64,000 bases of DNA, taken from contig NC_080041.1 of NCBI RefSeq assembly GCF_012489685.1, positions 27,889,780 to 27,953,779 of the forward strand. Direction: 5' to 3'. Shown here piece after piece: positions 22,601-34,199 of this stretch. Each line of letters opens with the position of its first letter. Positions within the stretch are counted from its first letter, which is position 1. Under the pieces are notes generated by a model. It was not told the DNA's origin. It saw only the letters and a list, made by a program, of their open reading frames with translations, and made no database searches. A program made the position numbers and the translations under genes. The stretch comes from Lotus japonicus. Its lineage: Eukaryota > Streptophyta > Magnoliopsida > Fabales > Fabaceae.

Positions 22601-23676
22601 GGTGAACCCTTTCCCAAGTTGTACGAGTTTAAGTAATCCGTAACGCCGGGATCTGGGAATACTACCGCCTTGTTAGCACAATCTAAGAGCACGTGATATT
22701 GCGCTAACCAATCCATTCCCAAGATCACATCCAGCTCTTTGAGCCCTAAACAGACGAGGTTCGCAAAGAACTTCCGATCCTCGTAAACCAACAGACATTG
22801 TAAGCATGCCGTGCGTGTAACTAATCGATCAGCGGCAGGGGTTGTCACCACCAGATCGAAGGGTAGGTCAGCAGTCAGTAACCCTAACCTCTTCACACAA
22901 TCCTCAGCAATGAATGAGTGCGTAGCACCCGAATCAAATAAAACCATTAGTGATGTTCCAGCAATAAGACACGTACCCTGGATAAGGTCATCAGTAACGG
23001 CGGCCTGTTCGCCAGAAATAGCAAAGACACAACCTGGAGCAGATGGTCGTCTCCCCTTGGCAGTATTCAGCACTGGCTCAGCTTTAGCAGCATTCGGGCA
23101 ATTTCTCTCCACATGTCCTGGTTTTCGGCATCTCCAGCATACAATCTCCTTGCCACATTCATTAGCATAGTGTCCTTTCTCATTGCACTTGTAGCAGGTC
23201 ACATCTTCCTTTGAAACAGGGGTTGCTCCCCTCACAGCATTTGGCACTTGGGCAGCTGGGCGCTGGTAAGGCTTTCTCATTGGCGCCTTGCCCTTATCGA
23301 ATTTCCCCACTGATCTCTGTCCATTGAATCTTCCCGGTTGATTCTGTCCCGGGCGCACTGTTCCTCCGCTCTCTGTACGGCCTCTTTGCCTGTTCTCCAT
23401 AGCCTCGACTTCACGAGCCTTCTCAACCAGCTGTTGATAGACCCTGATTCCCAAAGGCCTAACAGCCTTCTCAATCTCATTCCTCAATCCGCGCAAAAAC
23501 CTGTTGCACAGATAAGCCTCATCCACCTGGTTCGTGAAGAAACGAAAGTGTTTGGATAAGGCTTCCAAACGTGCAGCATATTCCTCCACGGACGTAGGTC
23601 CTTGCCTCAAACTGAGGAACTTGTTCTCCATTTCTTCCCTTGCTGTCTCTGGGAAGTACTTGTCCATGAAAGCCTT
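19650..23676 (-). pseudogene. Gypsy G1 gag C-terminus plus pol, chromovirus, broken
   Basis: From 23676: gag remainder (DKYFPETAREEMENKFLSLR), two zinc knuckles (CYKCNEKGHYANEC, CWRCRKPGHVERNC), protease with DSGATHSF, reverse transcriptase (FIDDILIYS), RNase H ([12 protein letters not shown], then Y-SDHKSL), integrase with HPG...HFWWPGMKK and a DRDPRF core, and a C-terminal chromodomain-like segment (VVWNQETGDATWELED). Lesions: stops at 22348-22350 (TGA), 22264-22266 (TAG), 20784-20786 (TAG) and 20385-20387 (TAG), and a 1-nt frameshift near 21655 between RT and RNase H. The 5' part of gag lies on the far side of copia C (33493-33935). Confidence 0.9.
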
Positions 23677-24964
23677 TGAAGGTATGAAAAACGGTAGAAA
23701 GGGGGGGGGTTTGAATAACGTTTTCAGTACAAGACTTCCACCTTAAAGATTTTGGCCAATCTTTCGAGAACTTAAGTGCTAAAGATAAGAGATAGAAAAG
23801 CACACAAGTATTTTATCCTGGTTCACTTGATAAATCCCTCAAGCTAATCCAGTCCACCCGTTAAGGTGATTTCTTCCTTCTTAGAATGAAGGCAATCCAC
23901 TAATCAGGTAAGAGTTACAACTGCACTTGAAACCTACAAGTGACTAACAATTACACTGACTTAGCTCACACTAAGATTCACTCTCTTAGTCTTCTCTAGG
24001 ATCCGATCAACCTTGATCTCCTAAAGTAACTACCACTAAGATTCACTCTCTTAGTCTTCTTAAGGATACTGACCTACCCGGTCCCTTAAGGAAAATCAAA
24101 CAACTGTTTGAGGTTGGTGTTTACAAAGGTTTGCTTCTAAATAAGCTGAGTGTAAACTAAATAAATTACAAGATGAAAGAAAGCTTAGAATATTTTTGAA
24201 TATGTCTTGCGCGTGTGTATTGCTTCTTGCTAGTTTCTTCTAGCCGCTTCTTTCAATCTTCAGCCTCTATATATACTCCAAGGATTAGGGTTGAGCGTTG
24301 CATGGGAAATGCTACCGTTGGAGGGCAGTTCTGGAAAATCCAGCTTCTGCTGTGGCTGAGAACGTTAGGTAGGTCGTCAGGAAGGTACACTTGCTTTTGT
24401 ACTTGGATAGCGACTTGACCTTTTAACCTAGGAGACTTCTGATCAGAGGAATACTTCAGATTGGAACTTGTGAAGCCGGTTGATCAGAGTCAGAGGGAAA
24501 GCACAGATCCTCTGACCATTGTATCTTCTGATTCTGAACTCAGAGGGAAGAACATGGCCTTCAGAGTTTCTTGCTTCTGGACTTCAGAGTTTCCACTATT
24601 CAGCTTCTGGATCTTCAGAGTCTTCTACACCATCAGAACATCTGAACCTTCAGTGTTTCTTGGTTATCAGAACTTCTGGATCTTCAGAGCTTCTAGCGAC
24701 TGAGTCCACATCAGAGTTTGTATAGCTTCAGAACTTCTGAAGCTATTCCACTGTTCATACTGAACATGGTGAATGCGAAAGCGTTGCTTGGGTCACTCTT
24801 TATACACAGTGCTTCTGATTTGTGTGAGATTGAGTTGAGGTCAGAGCCTGTAAATAGCACACTCAGAAAAACACGTTAGAGTACCACAATTGTTCATATC
24901 AAAAGGTTAACTTGTAATCATCAAAACATAGAGTTGTACTACTAGATCAAAACTTGATCTTACA
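23677..24964 (-). repeat. 3' LTR of copia C
   Basis: Reads + from TGAAGGTATG to GATCTTACA; 1288 bp. Adjoins the PPT at 24965. TATA at 24268-24275 and palindrome at 24724-24744. Includes the subtype-specific extra segment at about 24025-24100. Confidence 0.93.
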
Positions 24965-25520
24965 ATCTCCCCCTTTTTGATGATGACAAAACTAAGATTT
25001 TTGATGAACAATTCTTAAACATTAAACTGAATTCACTCAGAGTTTAGAGATATAGAATAATACTTATCCTGATGTGAATAGTTTATCTTGCTCATTCTGA
25101 ATTCAAGTCACTGCTTGATTCTGAGCTTAGCTCCCCCTGAATCTAATACTTGATGAAAACGTTAGTAAAGTCTAGATTCTGAGCTAAATGATGTAAGAGT
25201 TCAGAGTGAAAAACTTATGACATAGATGAAAAACGAATAATCAGAGCGCATAAGTGATCAGAGTCATGGACAAGGTATCAGAGTCTTGGGTATCAGAGTC
25301 AACTTAGAATCACTTCAGAAGAAGTGAAATGTATTCCTTGTATTTGCCCAGTGACACATCTATGGTCATGAAGGTGGAACTCTTAAAATCTCCAAAAGAA
25401 AAATAAGTCACACTAACACATCTTACACATCAAAAACTGGGTTTACTCCCCCTTTTTGTCATAAGCAAAAAGCTTGGGGTGTGAAAAACTTAGCTTGAAG
25501 TACAAGGTACTCCCCCTTAG
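24965..25520 (-). promoter_or_regulatory. Multiple polypurine tracts, copia C
   Basis: Reverse-strand AGGGGGAG cores occur at about 24966-24979 (the LTR-adjacent PPT, AAAAAGGGGGAGAT), 25131-25138, 25446-25456 (again with the A-run) and 25510-25519. The same four tracts appear in D at 52211-52765. Repeated PPT copies are a known Sirevirus signature. The rest of 24965-25706 is AT-rich and shows no other ORF. Confidence 0.75.
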
Positions 25521-25706
25521 AGAAGGTCTAAGTTTAAAGAAAATGAAAACGATGTAAGAATCAGAGTTAGGCGAAAATAAATAGAAGAGTTAATGCAAGG
25601 GATGAACGTTTACCACCGGTCAAGTGAGTAAATAGAAGAGTCAGTTACCAAGAACTTAACCTCGAGAAACTGTAATAGCATTAACTTTCAGAGAGAAAGT
25701 GAAGCC

Positions 25707-25714
25707 TATAAAAA
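25707..25714 (+). promoter_or_regulatory. TATA box for the antisense ORF of copia C
   Basis: TATAAAAA lies 61 nt upstream of the ATG at 25768, within a block (GCATTAACTTTCAGAGAGAA onward) also found before the ORF of copy D, where TATATAAA (52015-52022, reverse) sits 53 nt from the ATG. Spacing suits a plant Pol II promoter with a short leader. Confidence 0.55.
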
Positions 25715-25767
25715 GCGTTGGAGAGAAAGGTAAGCTTCACACCTCGAATAATTTTCAGTAAGAAAAA

Positions 25768-26160
25768 ATGGCATCATACAGAATGGCATTAGAAGAGCTC
25801 AGAAGGAAGGCTTTTGAGGAAGATATGTTCCTCAATATTAGGCATCCCGATGGTACAAAGACCATACAAGAGCTGACGAAGACACTGCTGGAAGAAGATC
25901 TTGGTCCAGAGATGGAGAAAGATCTGAAGGAGTTCCTCTGCTTCGTGGAGGAGATTCAGGAGCTTTGCCAGCTGGAGCTGAATCTGCTGGAAGAGAAGGA
26001 GACTGTGGAAAAGAGACTCAAGACGACAGAAGATAGTCTAGAGAGAGATGAGCTGAGCATCAAACTCGGCAACATAGAGTATACACTGGATCGTCTGGAG
26101 AAGGAAAGAGTGGAGCAGCGCCAAGAATGCAGAAGAATGAGGAAGGATCCTCCATTCTAG
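25768..26160 (+). CDS. Small coiled-coil protein encoded antisense in copia C
   Basis: 130 codons, MASYRMALEELRRKAFEED..., on the strand opposite to gag, pol and ORF3, converging on the end of ORF3 (217 nt between stop codons). Very rich in Glu, Lys, Leu and Arg with heptad-like spacing; residues about 50-120 look like one long coiled coil. It ends RRMRKDPPF. No signal peptide or membrane segment. Copy D has the same 131-codon span at 51570-51962 with no indels and about 32 of 130 residues changed, mostly conservatively, plus one stop. A TATA box lies upstream in both. I recognise no family; it may be an accessory or regulatory protein of the element. Frame maintenance suggests it is real. 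Confidence 0.65.
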   Translation: MASYRMALEELRRKAFEEDMFLNIRHPDGTKTIQELTKTLLEEDLGPEMEKDLKEFLCFVEEIQELCQLELNLLEEKETVEKRLKTTEDSLERDELSIKLGNIEYTLDRLEKERVEQRQECRRMRKDPPF

Positions 26161-26377
26161 ATGTAGGGAATAATGTATGATGTAAAGAATTATGATGTAA
26201 ACATAGAACAATTATGAATAAAACGAGTTGAGCAAACATATTTGGCATAAGTATATAGTTATGTATGCATATATAATCACAAACGAACAAAAGAGAATAA
26301 ATAAATAAAAGGAAACAGAGTTTAACAAAAGAAAAACAAAGTTAACGAAAAAGAAGAAAAAGAAGAGATCCTAAAAA

Positions 26378-27900
26378 CTAAGGTTTGTCAGTGCGTCTCA
26401 GAAGTTCCATCATCATTTGCTTCATCTCAATCAGCATGGATTCATGAGTGTCAAGACGTTGTTCCATGATGTTGAGTCTGGATGAGCTTGTCTGAGTAGA
26501 GCTGGAAGGAACATTCTGAGCAGCTTGAGGTTCTGGAATGGAAGCAGAAGCAGCAGGAGTAAACACAACTGGTGCAAGTCGCTCTGCCTCAGCCTCAGCT
26601 TCAAGACGCTCTGCCTCAAGTCTGGCTTGTTCAGCCTGAGCTGCTGCTTGACGTGCAGCTTCTTCTGCTTGTTCTTTCTTTCTCTTGGCTTCTTCAATAG
26701 CTTCAAGAAGCTTATTTCTCTGTTCTAGTTCGTGAAGAGCCACCCTCCTAGCAAGCCTTTGCTTTGCAGCCTCAATGCTCTGACTGCCCTCTGCATGCAG
26801 GAGCTGCATCATAATTGGAACTTGAGCCACTAGCCAAGTGCTCAGATTGTTCCACTCATCAGCCACATTTTCAGCATTCTCACTGAGATCAGTCTGACCG
26901 TGCACATTGCGGAGCCTCAAAGAGGCTTCATGATAGAAGATATTGATGCACTAGAGAGAGATGTGGGTTGAAGGTGAGTATAGGGAATTATGGAGAGGTT
27001 GGGTTCAGGAGAGGCTGGGTGATTGCTGCTATGGGCTTCAGAGGCACCTTGTGGAGAACCAATGTGAATCATGGGAGCATTGGGTTCAGAGGTTCCAAGG
27101 TGTGGGTCTGAAGTTTCAACCAGAGGGTGAGGTGATCTAACCGAGGATTGGTTAGACACTGATTGTTCAGGTTCAGGGTCTGGTTGAATGGGCTCTTGTT
27201 GGTCAGGGACAGGATGAGCTTGTTGAACTAAGGGGTCTGCCTCTTGGATAGGATTGGCCAAGATAGGTTCATCTGGGTCAACTAGACGTTCAGGTCTAGG
27301 GCCAGGATATCTCCTAGGGCTTGGACAGGTAAGGTAATACTCTTCCAAGGCAGATACCTTTTCTTTTCTAACCTCCATGAATTTTCTAATTGATTCAGAG
27401 GTATTGGAGGGAGGAGAGTCAATGACATTGGTTGGGAAGGATACAGGTGTGAAGGCTGATGAAGAGTCTGTATCCGTGGTTCTGACAGCAGGACGTGCTG
27501 ATGCTCTGGGAGCAGAGTGATCAGACGTTCTGGGTTGTGGTTCTGTTTGGTTGGGTTCGGGTTGATCTTGGACTATTGGTTCAGAAGATAATGAGTCGTA
27601 TGGAATGGTAAGGAGAGAGGTTGGATCTTCTGACCTAGAGGTTGGGTTCTGAAGCAGATTCCAGAGTGATGCTTCAGAAGGAGAAGGTTGAAAGAAGGAG
27701 GATCTTGGAGAATGTGGTGGAGAGGTGGTTTGTTCGGCTGGCTGGGATTCAGGAATAGGAGTGAGGGGATTTGAGGAGTGTTGAAGCAAGGCAGAAATAG
27801 GGAGTGCATCAAATAAATTCAAATCATCATCAGAAGCAAGTGCAGGCTTACTTGTATGTGCTGATGATCGAGTCACTCTGGCAGGAGGTTCAGTCCTTCT
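26378..27900 (-). pseudogene. Copia C ORF3, 5'-deleted and frameshifted
   Basis: Corresponds to the Pro-rich middle and coiled-coil end of the B protein. The N-terminal half, including the conserved globular domain and the ATG, was removed by the deletion that joins it to pol at about 27901. A 1-nt deletion near 26951 (ACTAGAGAG against ACTCAGAGAG at about 7050) breaks the frame after the Pro-rich part. The C-terminal segment ends MMMELLRRTDKP, which gives the true ORF3 terminus that is hidden by the gap in B. Confidence 0.85.
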
Positions 27901-30481
27901 GATACCTTAGGATCCTCTTAACAGCAGTTAAGTGAGTTTCCCTTGGATCTGATTGGAAACGAGCACATAAGTGAACACTAAATAATATGTCTGGCCTAGA
28001 TGCAGTTAAGTATAGAAGTGAACCTATCATTCCACGATAGAGCTTCTGACATACTTTACCACTTTTATCTTCTTTCTCCAAAATGCATGTAGGATGCATT
28101 GGAGTCTTGGCCACTGTAGATTCCAGCATATTGAATTTCTTCATAACTTCTTTAGTGTACTTGCTCTGATGGATATATGTTCCTTCTGGTGTTTGATCAA
28201 CTTGTATTCCCAGAAAGTACTTTAATTCTCCCATCATACTCATCTCAAATTCAGCCTGCATTATCTCAGAAAATTCTTTGCATAGAGATTGATTAGCAGA
28301 ACCAAATATAATATCATCAACATAAATTTGCACAATTAAGATATCATCTTTATAAGTCTTGCAAAAAAGAGTTGTATCTACTTTACCCCTTACAAACTCA
28401 TTCTCCAGAAGGAATGAGCTAAGTCTCTCATACCATGCTCTGGGAGCTTGCTTCAGACCGTAGAGTGATTTCTTCAATTTGAACACATGGTCTGGTTTCT
28501 TTTCATCTTCAAAACCTGGGGGTTGATGAACATAGACTTCCTCTGAGATATAACCATTTAGGAAGGCACTCTTTACGTCCATCTGATGTAAAACTATGTT
28601 GTGATTTACTGAGAAGGAGATCAACAGTCTAATTGCCTCCAGTCTTGCTACCGGAGCAAATGTTTCAGTGTAGTCTATTCCTTCCTGCTGGCTGTAGCCT
28701 TGAGCAACTAGCCTTGCCTTGTTTCTGACTACATCTCCTTTCTCATTCAGCTTGTTTCTGAATACCCACTTCGTTCCAATAACATGGACACTCTTAGGCT
28801 TCTTCACTAAGCTCCAAACATCGTTCTTGGAAAATTGATTCAGTTCTTCTTCCATCGCCAGAATCCAATCCTTGTCCTGAAGAGCTTCATCTATGGACTT
28901 GGGTTCAATTAAGGACACCAATCCTTTCAGACTCAGCAAGGTCTCTTCAGAGGGTCTGAAGGCAGATATGGTTCTGACTGGTTCATCTTTGTTGCCCAGA
29001 ATCAATTCCTTAGGGTGAGCTGCAGTGATTCTGCTCTTCTTCAGAGTTTGTGAGTTAGAGGGACCAGCTTCTTCCTCTGGTTCATCTTCCTCTGGCTCAA
29101 CTTCCTCTGGAGCTTTGCCTTTGTCAGAAACATTAATGCTTAAATCTGCAAACTTTTCAACTAGCTTTGACTGGTCAGAGTCAAGCTTATCATCAAATCT
29201 AACATGAATAGATTCTTCAATAGTCTTAGCATCAGTATTATAAAATCTAAAACCTTTAGATCTATCAGAATAACCAAGTAATAGACACTTAGAAGACTTA
29301 GCATCAAATTTATGCAATCTATCCTTAGTATTGAGAACATAACAAACACAGCCAAAAGGATGAAAATAAGAAATGTTGGGTTTTATGTTCTTCCACAATT
29401 CATAAGGAGTCTTATTCAGAATTGGTCTCACAGAGATTCTGTTCTGAATGTAACATGCTGTATTTACTGCCTCTGCCCAAAAGTGCTTAGCCATGCCAGT
29501 TTCTTGGAGCATGGTTCTAGCCATCTCCTGAAGAGTTCTGTTCTTCCTCTCAACAACACCATTTTGTTGAGGAGTTCTGGGACAAGAGAAATCATGTGCA
29601 ATTCCATAGGAATCAAACAGACTCTCAAACTTGTCATTCTCAAACTCTCCACCATGGTCACTTCTGACACGCACAATCCTACAAGCCTTCTCGTTTTGCA
29701 CTTGAGCAATGAAGGTAGAGAACACAACATGAGACTCATCCTTGCGGGTTAGAAACTTTACCCATGTCCAGCGGCTATAGTCATCAACGATAACCATCCC
29801 ATATCTCTTGCCACCTATAGACTCAGTTTTCACTGGTCCAAAAAGGTCGATATGCAGAAGTTCCAACGGCCTTGAGGTTGAGACAACATTCTTTGCCTTG
29901 AAAGGGACTTTTGTGAATTTGCCTTTCTGACATGCTTCACAAAGAGCGTCTGAAGCGAACTTCAGATTGGGTAAGCCCCTGACAAGGTTTAGCTTGCTCA
30001 GCTGAGAAATCTTTCTCATACTGGCATGCCCTAACCGTCTATGCCATACCCACTGCTCTTCATTAACAGACAGAAGGCACTTCACATTCTGAGCCTCCAA
30101 CTCAGATAATCTGATCTTATAAATGTTGTTCTTCCTCTTGCTGTTAAACAGAACAGAGCCATCGATCTGACTTACAGCCCGGCAGGACTTTTGATTGAAT
30201 ATAACATCATAACCCTTGTCAGCTAATTGACTTATAGACAATAAGTTATGTGTTAAACCGTCTACCAATAAAACATTATCAATGCATGGACTACTATCTA
30301 CACAAATAGTACCAGTACCAACAATTTTACCCTTTTCATTTCCTCCGAAGCCAACTTCGCCTCCAGGCTTAAGTTTCAGCTCTCGGAACATACGCTTTTC
30401 TCCCGTCATGTGACGCGAGCATCCACTGTCCAGATACCATGATTGGTGTTTCAGTGGAGCTATCAAGGATATCTGCAACAT
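27901..30481 (-). pseudogene. pol: Copia C pol, truncated in RNase H
   Basis: Protease ([10 protein letters not shown]), integrase ([10 protein letters not shown]) and reverse transcriptase (YVDDIIFGS) are uninterrupted. The frame then runs through ILRY into three foreign residues and a stop (27890) because ORF3 sequence follows directly. RNase H motifs CDADYAGD and STAEAEY are missing. As in A and B it overlaps gag in the +1 frame. Almost identical in sequence to B pol apart from the deletion. Confidence 0.9.
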
Positions 30482-32129
30482 AGATGATCTTGTCCTTAGG
30501 TACCCACTTTCTGGGTCCTCTTTTGTTAGTTACCCCAGAGGTTCTGATCACCTTGGGTGTCTCAACATAATATTTTAAAGGAATATTTGCATGATATTTA
30601 GTCATAGAGAAAGATCCCTTTTTAAGAGGATGTTTAGCAACTTTAGCAGGTACAGGATCAGGCAATATACTACCAGAGGGAACAAAGCATTCATACAAGG
30701 ATTTAGCTTTAGACACAGAAGGCTCATTTCTAATTGGTTTAGAATAGCCAATGCCATGCATTCCATTTCTGCTTACGCCATAGATCATTGAAGCCATTAA
30801 GCTTCTATCTACGCTTTTAGCCAGGAATCTTTGAAAAGATTTTTCATACTTAGATTCATGCTTACTATCAGAGGCATCGCAGGCAATAACTTCTTCTAAC
30901 TTAGCAATTTGATTCTTAAGCACAGAGTTAGAATTAACTAAAGCATGGTTATCATTTTTCAAATCAGATATGATTTTCTCATGTTCAGAAGGAGTTTTAG
31001 AAACAGCAGATAAGTTCTTTTTCAGCTTCTTATGCTTAGACAACAAGGAGTTATACTTATCCATGATATCAGACAAAGCATGTTTCAGTTCAGAGGTAGA
31101 GAAGGAAGCGAATACCTCATTTTCATCGTCAGAGTCTGGATCTCCTTCTGATTCTGAGTCAGAGTCAACAGCTTCCTTTGACTCTGCTCCTTTGTCTTTG
31201 ACAATGGCCATGAGTCCTTGGAATTCACCATCAGAGTCAACATCCTCTGACTCTGATTCATCGAATGTCACCATCAGACTCTTCTTGGTCTTGAAGTGCT
31301 TCTTTGGCTTCTTGTCCTTTGATGAGCCTTTGAATTTGCTCTGCCTGTGCTTCCAGATGCAGTTGAACTTTCTGGATATCAGAGTCAGCTCATCTTCATC
31401 AGAATCTTCTGATGCTTCTTCAGATTTGGATTTCAAAGCTATAGACTTCTTCTTCAGATCCTGCATTTCTGAGCGCTTCAGTTCATGACACTTCAGTATG
31501 CTTATGAGTTCTTCCAAACTCATCTGCTCAACATCTCTAGTTAGCTCCAAGGAAGTTATCAAAGGCATCCAGCTTTCAGGAAGACCTCTAAGGATCCTCA
31601 TGACATGATCCGCAGTGGTGTAGCTATTGTTGAGGGGTTTTATTCCAGCAACAAGCAACTGAAATCTGGAGAACATTTCTTCAATGGATTCGTCAGGTTC
31701 CATTTGGAAGGATTCATATTTCTGGATCAAAGACAGTGCCTTTGATTCTTTCACTTTCTTGTTTCCTTCATGAGACATCTTCAAGGATTCAAAGATGCCC
31801 TTGGCGGAATCACGATCAGTAATTTTCTCATATTCTTCATATGAAATGGCACTTTGCAGAATAGCTCTTGATCGGTGATGATCTCTGAACTCCTTCTTTT
31901 GATCTTCACTCATCTCCTCCCTTGGGATCTTTACACCATGTACATCAACAGGAGGGGTGTAGCCATCAACAACAAAATCCCAAAGATCAGGATCAAAGCC
32001 AAGAAAAAAGCTTTCGATTCTATCTTTCCAGAAATCAAATCTCTGACCATCAAAGACAGGTGGTTTTGCGTTGTAACCATCTCTTTGAGTTTCACTGGTG
32101 GTGGCAGTTTCACTGGTGGTGGCAGCCAT
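30369..32129 (-). CDS. gag: Copia C gag, zinc knuckle deleted, mosaic N-terminus
   Basis: 586 codons from ATG 32129. The first 210 residues or so differ clearly from A, B and D (for example [38 protein letters not shown]), while the C-terminal part is almost identical to theirs. The lysine-rich stretch is shortened, and the segment with the CX2CX4HX4C knuckle is absent: the frame passes from SKFKGSS directly to [10 protein letters not shown] short duplication of ATTSET sits at the N-terminus. RNA binding is probably impaired. The sequence looks like recombination between two gag lineages plus a deletion. Confidence 0.88.
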   Translation of the reverse strand: MAATTSETATTSETQRDGYNAKPPVFDGQRFDFWKDRIESFFLGFDPDLWDFVVDGYTPPVDVHGVKIPREEMSEDQKKEFRDHHRSRAILQSAISYEEYEKITDRDSAKGIFESLKMSHEGNKKVKESKALSLIQKYESFQMEPDESIEEMFSRFQLLVAGIKPLNNSYTTADHVMRILRGLPESWMPLITSLELTRDVEQMSLEELISILKCHELKRSEMQDLKKKSIALKSKSEEASEDSDEDELTLISRKFNCIWKHRQSKFKGSSKDKKPKKHFKTKKSLMVTFDESESEDVDSDGEFQGLMAIVKDKGAESKEAVDSDSESEGDPDSDDENEVFASFSTSELKHALSDIMDKYNSLLSKHKKLKKNLSAVSKTPSEHEKIISDLKNDNHALVNSNSVLKNQIAKLEEVIACDASDSKHESKYEKSFQRFLAKSVDRSLMASMIYGVSRNGMHGIGYSKPIRNEPSVSKAKSLYECFVPSGSILPDPVPAKVAKHPLKKGSFSMTKYHANIPLKYYVETPKVIRTSGVTNKRGPRKWVPKDKIIYVADILDSSTETPIMVSGQWMLASHDGRKAYVPRAET

Positions 32130-32187
32130 TGTTTTTCACACCGGCCCGGATCACTGAACACTGTTAGGTGTGGTAATCAGAACTTGC

Positions 32188-32199
32188 GCTCTGATACCA
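32188..32199 (-). promoter_or_regulatory. Primer binding site of copia C
   Basis: Reverse complement of TGGTATCAGAGC, 2 nt from the 5' LTR. Initiator-Met tRNA type. Confidence 0.9.
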
Positions 32200-32201
32200 A
32201 T

Positions 32202-33487
32202 TGAAGGTATGAAAAACGGTAGAAAGGGGGGGTTTGAATAACGTTTTCAGTACAAGACTTCCACCTTAAAGATTTTGGCAAATCTTTCGAGAACTTAAGT
32301 GCTAAAGATAAGAGATAGAAAAGCACACAAGTATTTTATCCTGGTTCACTTGATAAATCCCTCAAGCTAATCCAGTCCACCCGTTAAGGTGATTTCTTCC
32401 TTCTTAGAATGAAGGCAATCCACTAATCAGGTAAGAGTTACAACTGCACTTGAAACCTACAAGTGACTAACAATTACACTGACTTAGCTCACACTAAGAT
32501 TCACTCTCTTAGTCTTCTCTAGGATCCGATCAACCTTGATCTCCTAAAGGAACTACCACTAAGATTCACTCTCTTAGTCTTCTTAAGGATACTGACCTAC
32601 CCGGTCCCTTAAGGAAAATCAAACAACTGTTTGAGGTTGGTGTTTACAAAGGTTTGCTTCTAAATAAGCTGAGTGTAAACTAAATAAATTACAAGATGAA
32701 AGAAAGCTTAGAATATTTTTGAATATGTCTTGCGCGTGTGTATTGCTTCTTGCTAGTTTCTTCTAGCCGCTTCTTTCAATCTTCAGCCTTTATATATACT
32801 CCAAGGATTAGGGTTGAGCGTTGCATGGGAAATGCTACCGTTGGAGGGCAGTTCTGGAAAATCCAGCTTCTGCTGTGGCTGAGAACGTTAGGTAGGTCGT
32901 CAGGAAGGTACACTTGCTTTTGTACTTGGATAGCGACTTGACCTTTTAACCTAGGAGACTTCTGATCAGAGGAATACTTCATATTGGAACTTGTGAAGCC
33001 GGTTGATCAGAGTCAGAGGGAAAGCACAGATCCTCTGACCATTGTATCTTCTGATTCTGAACTCAGAGGGAAGAACATGGCCTTCAGAGTTTCTTGCTTC
33101 TGGACTTCAGAGTTTCCACTATTCAGCTTCTGGATCTTCAGAGTCTTCTACACCATCAGAACATCTGAACCTTCAGTGTTTCTTGGTTATCAGAACTTCT
33201 GGATCTTCAGAGCTTCTAGCGACTGAGTCCACATCAGAGTTTGTATAGCTTCAGAACTTCTGAAGCTTTTCCACTGTTCATACTGAACATGGTGAATGCG
33301 AAAGCGTTGCTTGGGTCACTCTTTATACACAGTGCTTCTGATTTGTGTGAGATTGAGTTGAGGTCAGAGCCTGTAAATAGCACACTCAGAAAAACACGTT
33401 AGAGTACCACAATTGTTCATATCAAAAGGTTAACTTGTAATCATCAAAACATAGAGTTGTACTACTAGATCAAAACTTGATCTTACA
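32202..33487 (-). repeat. 5' LTR of copia C
   Basis: 1286 bp, near-identical to 23677-24964. TATA at 32791-32798 (reverse strand). Its right edge TCTTACA is followed by the duplication GCCTT. Confidence 0.93.
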
Positions 33488-33492
33488 GCCTT

Positions 33493-33935
33493 CCTGAAAG
33501 ACTCCCAGGTGATGGCCTCATGATTGACCGTCATCAGCTGTCTGGCACTACGCCACCAATACTCGGCATCACCCTTTAGCATGAAAGTTGCCAAGTTGAC
33601 CTTCTCGGCATCCGGGGTATGGAGTACCTTAAAGATCTTCTCCATCTCCTGAACCCATAGGTCAGCCTTCTCGGGTTCAACTTCACCCTGAAACTTGGGC
33701 GGTGCGTGCCGGTTGAAATGTGTTCTCATGCGAATTTGATCTTGAGCCAATTCCCTCTCGGCTCGCAGAGCTCTCCGAGCTTCTTCCTCGGCTCTCCTAT
33801 TATTCTCTTCAGCCTCTCGCTGAGCCTGGGGTGCAGTCTGGCAGTAGCAATGGCGACCTGCTGGGCGACGACTTGCGCCAGCTGGGACAGAGCCTGGGCC
33901 AACTGAGCATTAGTGGGGTCCTGTCTTGGAGGCAT
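33493..33935 (-). pseudogene. gag: Gypsy G1 gag N-terminal part
   Basis: Starts at ATG 33935 (MPPRQDPTNAQLAQALSQLA). Frame 1 runs to about 33840, where an indel shifts to a second frame carrying RAEEEARRALRAERELAQDQ, then the chromovirus gag core (WVQEMEKIFKVL, GDAEYWWRSARQLM). The protein would continue at 23671 (FMDKYFPETAREEM), i.e. copia C lies within the codon run. Both the frameshift and the insertion disable it. Confidence 0.85.
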
Positions 33936-34187
33936 CCTGCTTGAAATAGAACCACAATCTAATGTCAGTGCCCACAATATTAATCAACTTCAAAAGTAAA
34001 ATTTAAACTACCTTATCCCAAGTACCACGGCAATGGTACTAACTTCAGACAATCTCAACCAAGCAACCATCTTAGCACGCAATTCTATCCAACCTCACCG
34101 AGGAAAACTTAGAACTTTTCAATACAAACAGCAACGAGTTCCAACTCGTGTGCCCAAAACCCTTAGTGCTCTGGTTTCTCAACCGGA

Positions 34188-34199
34188 GCACTGATACCA
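34188..34199 (-). promoter_or_regulatory. Primer binding site of gypsy G1
   Basis: Reverse strand TGGTATCAGTGC, one base off the usual Met-tRNA PBS, placed 3 nt after the LTR end GGGGCGTTACA. Confidence 0.8.

Larger units (their letters stand above)
23677..33487 (-). mobile_element. Sirevirus-type Ty1/copia copy C, full-length insertion with internal deletion
   Basis: Flanked by direct repeats GCCTT (23672-23676, 33488-33492), inside the G1 gag gene. Both LTRs are complete (1288 and 1286 bp) and differ at only about five bases plus a G-run length by eye, so the insertion is recent. Reverse-strand order: 5' LTR, PBS, gag, truncated pol, truncated ORF3, convergent small ORF on the + strand, multiple purine tracts, 3' LTR. 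An internal deletion of roughly 2.3 kb (relative to B) removes the end of RNase H and the start of ORF3, so it is a non-autonomous derivative. Confidence 0.93.
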
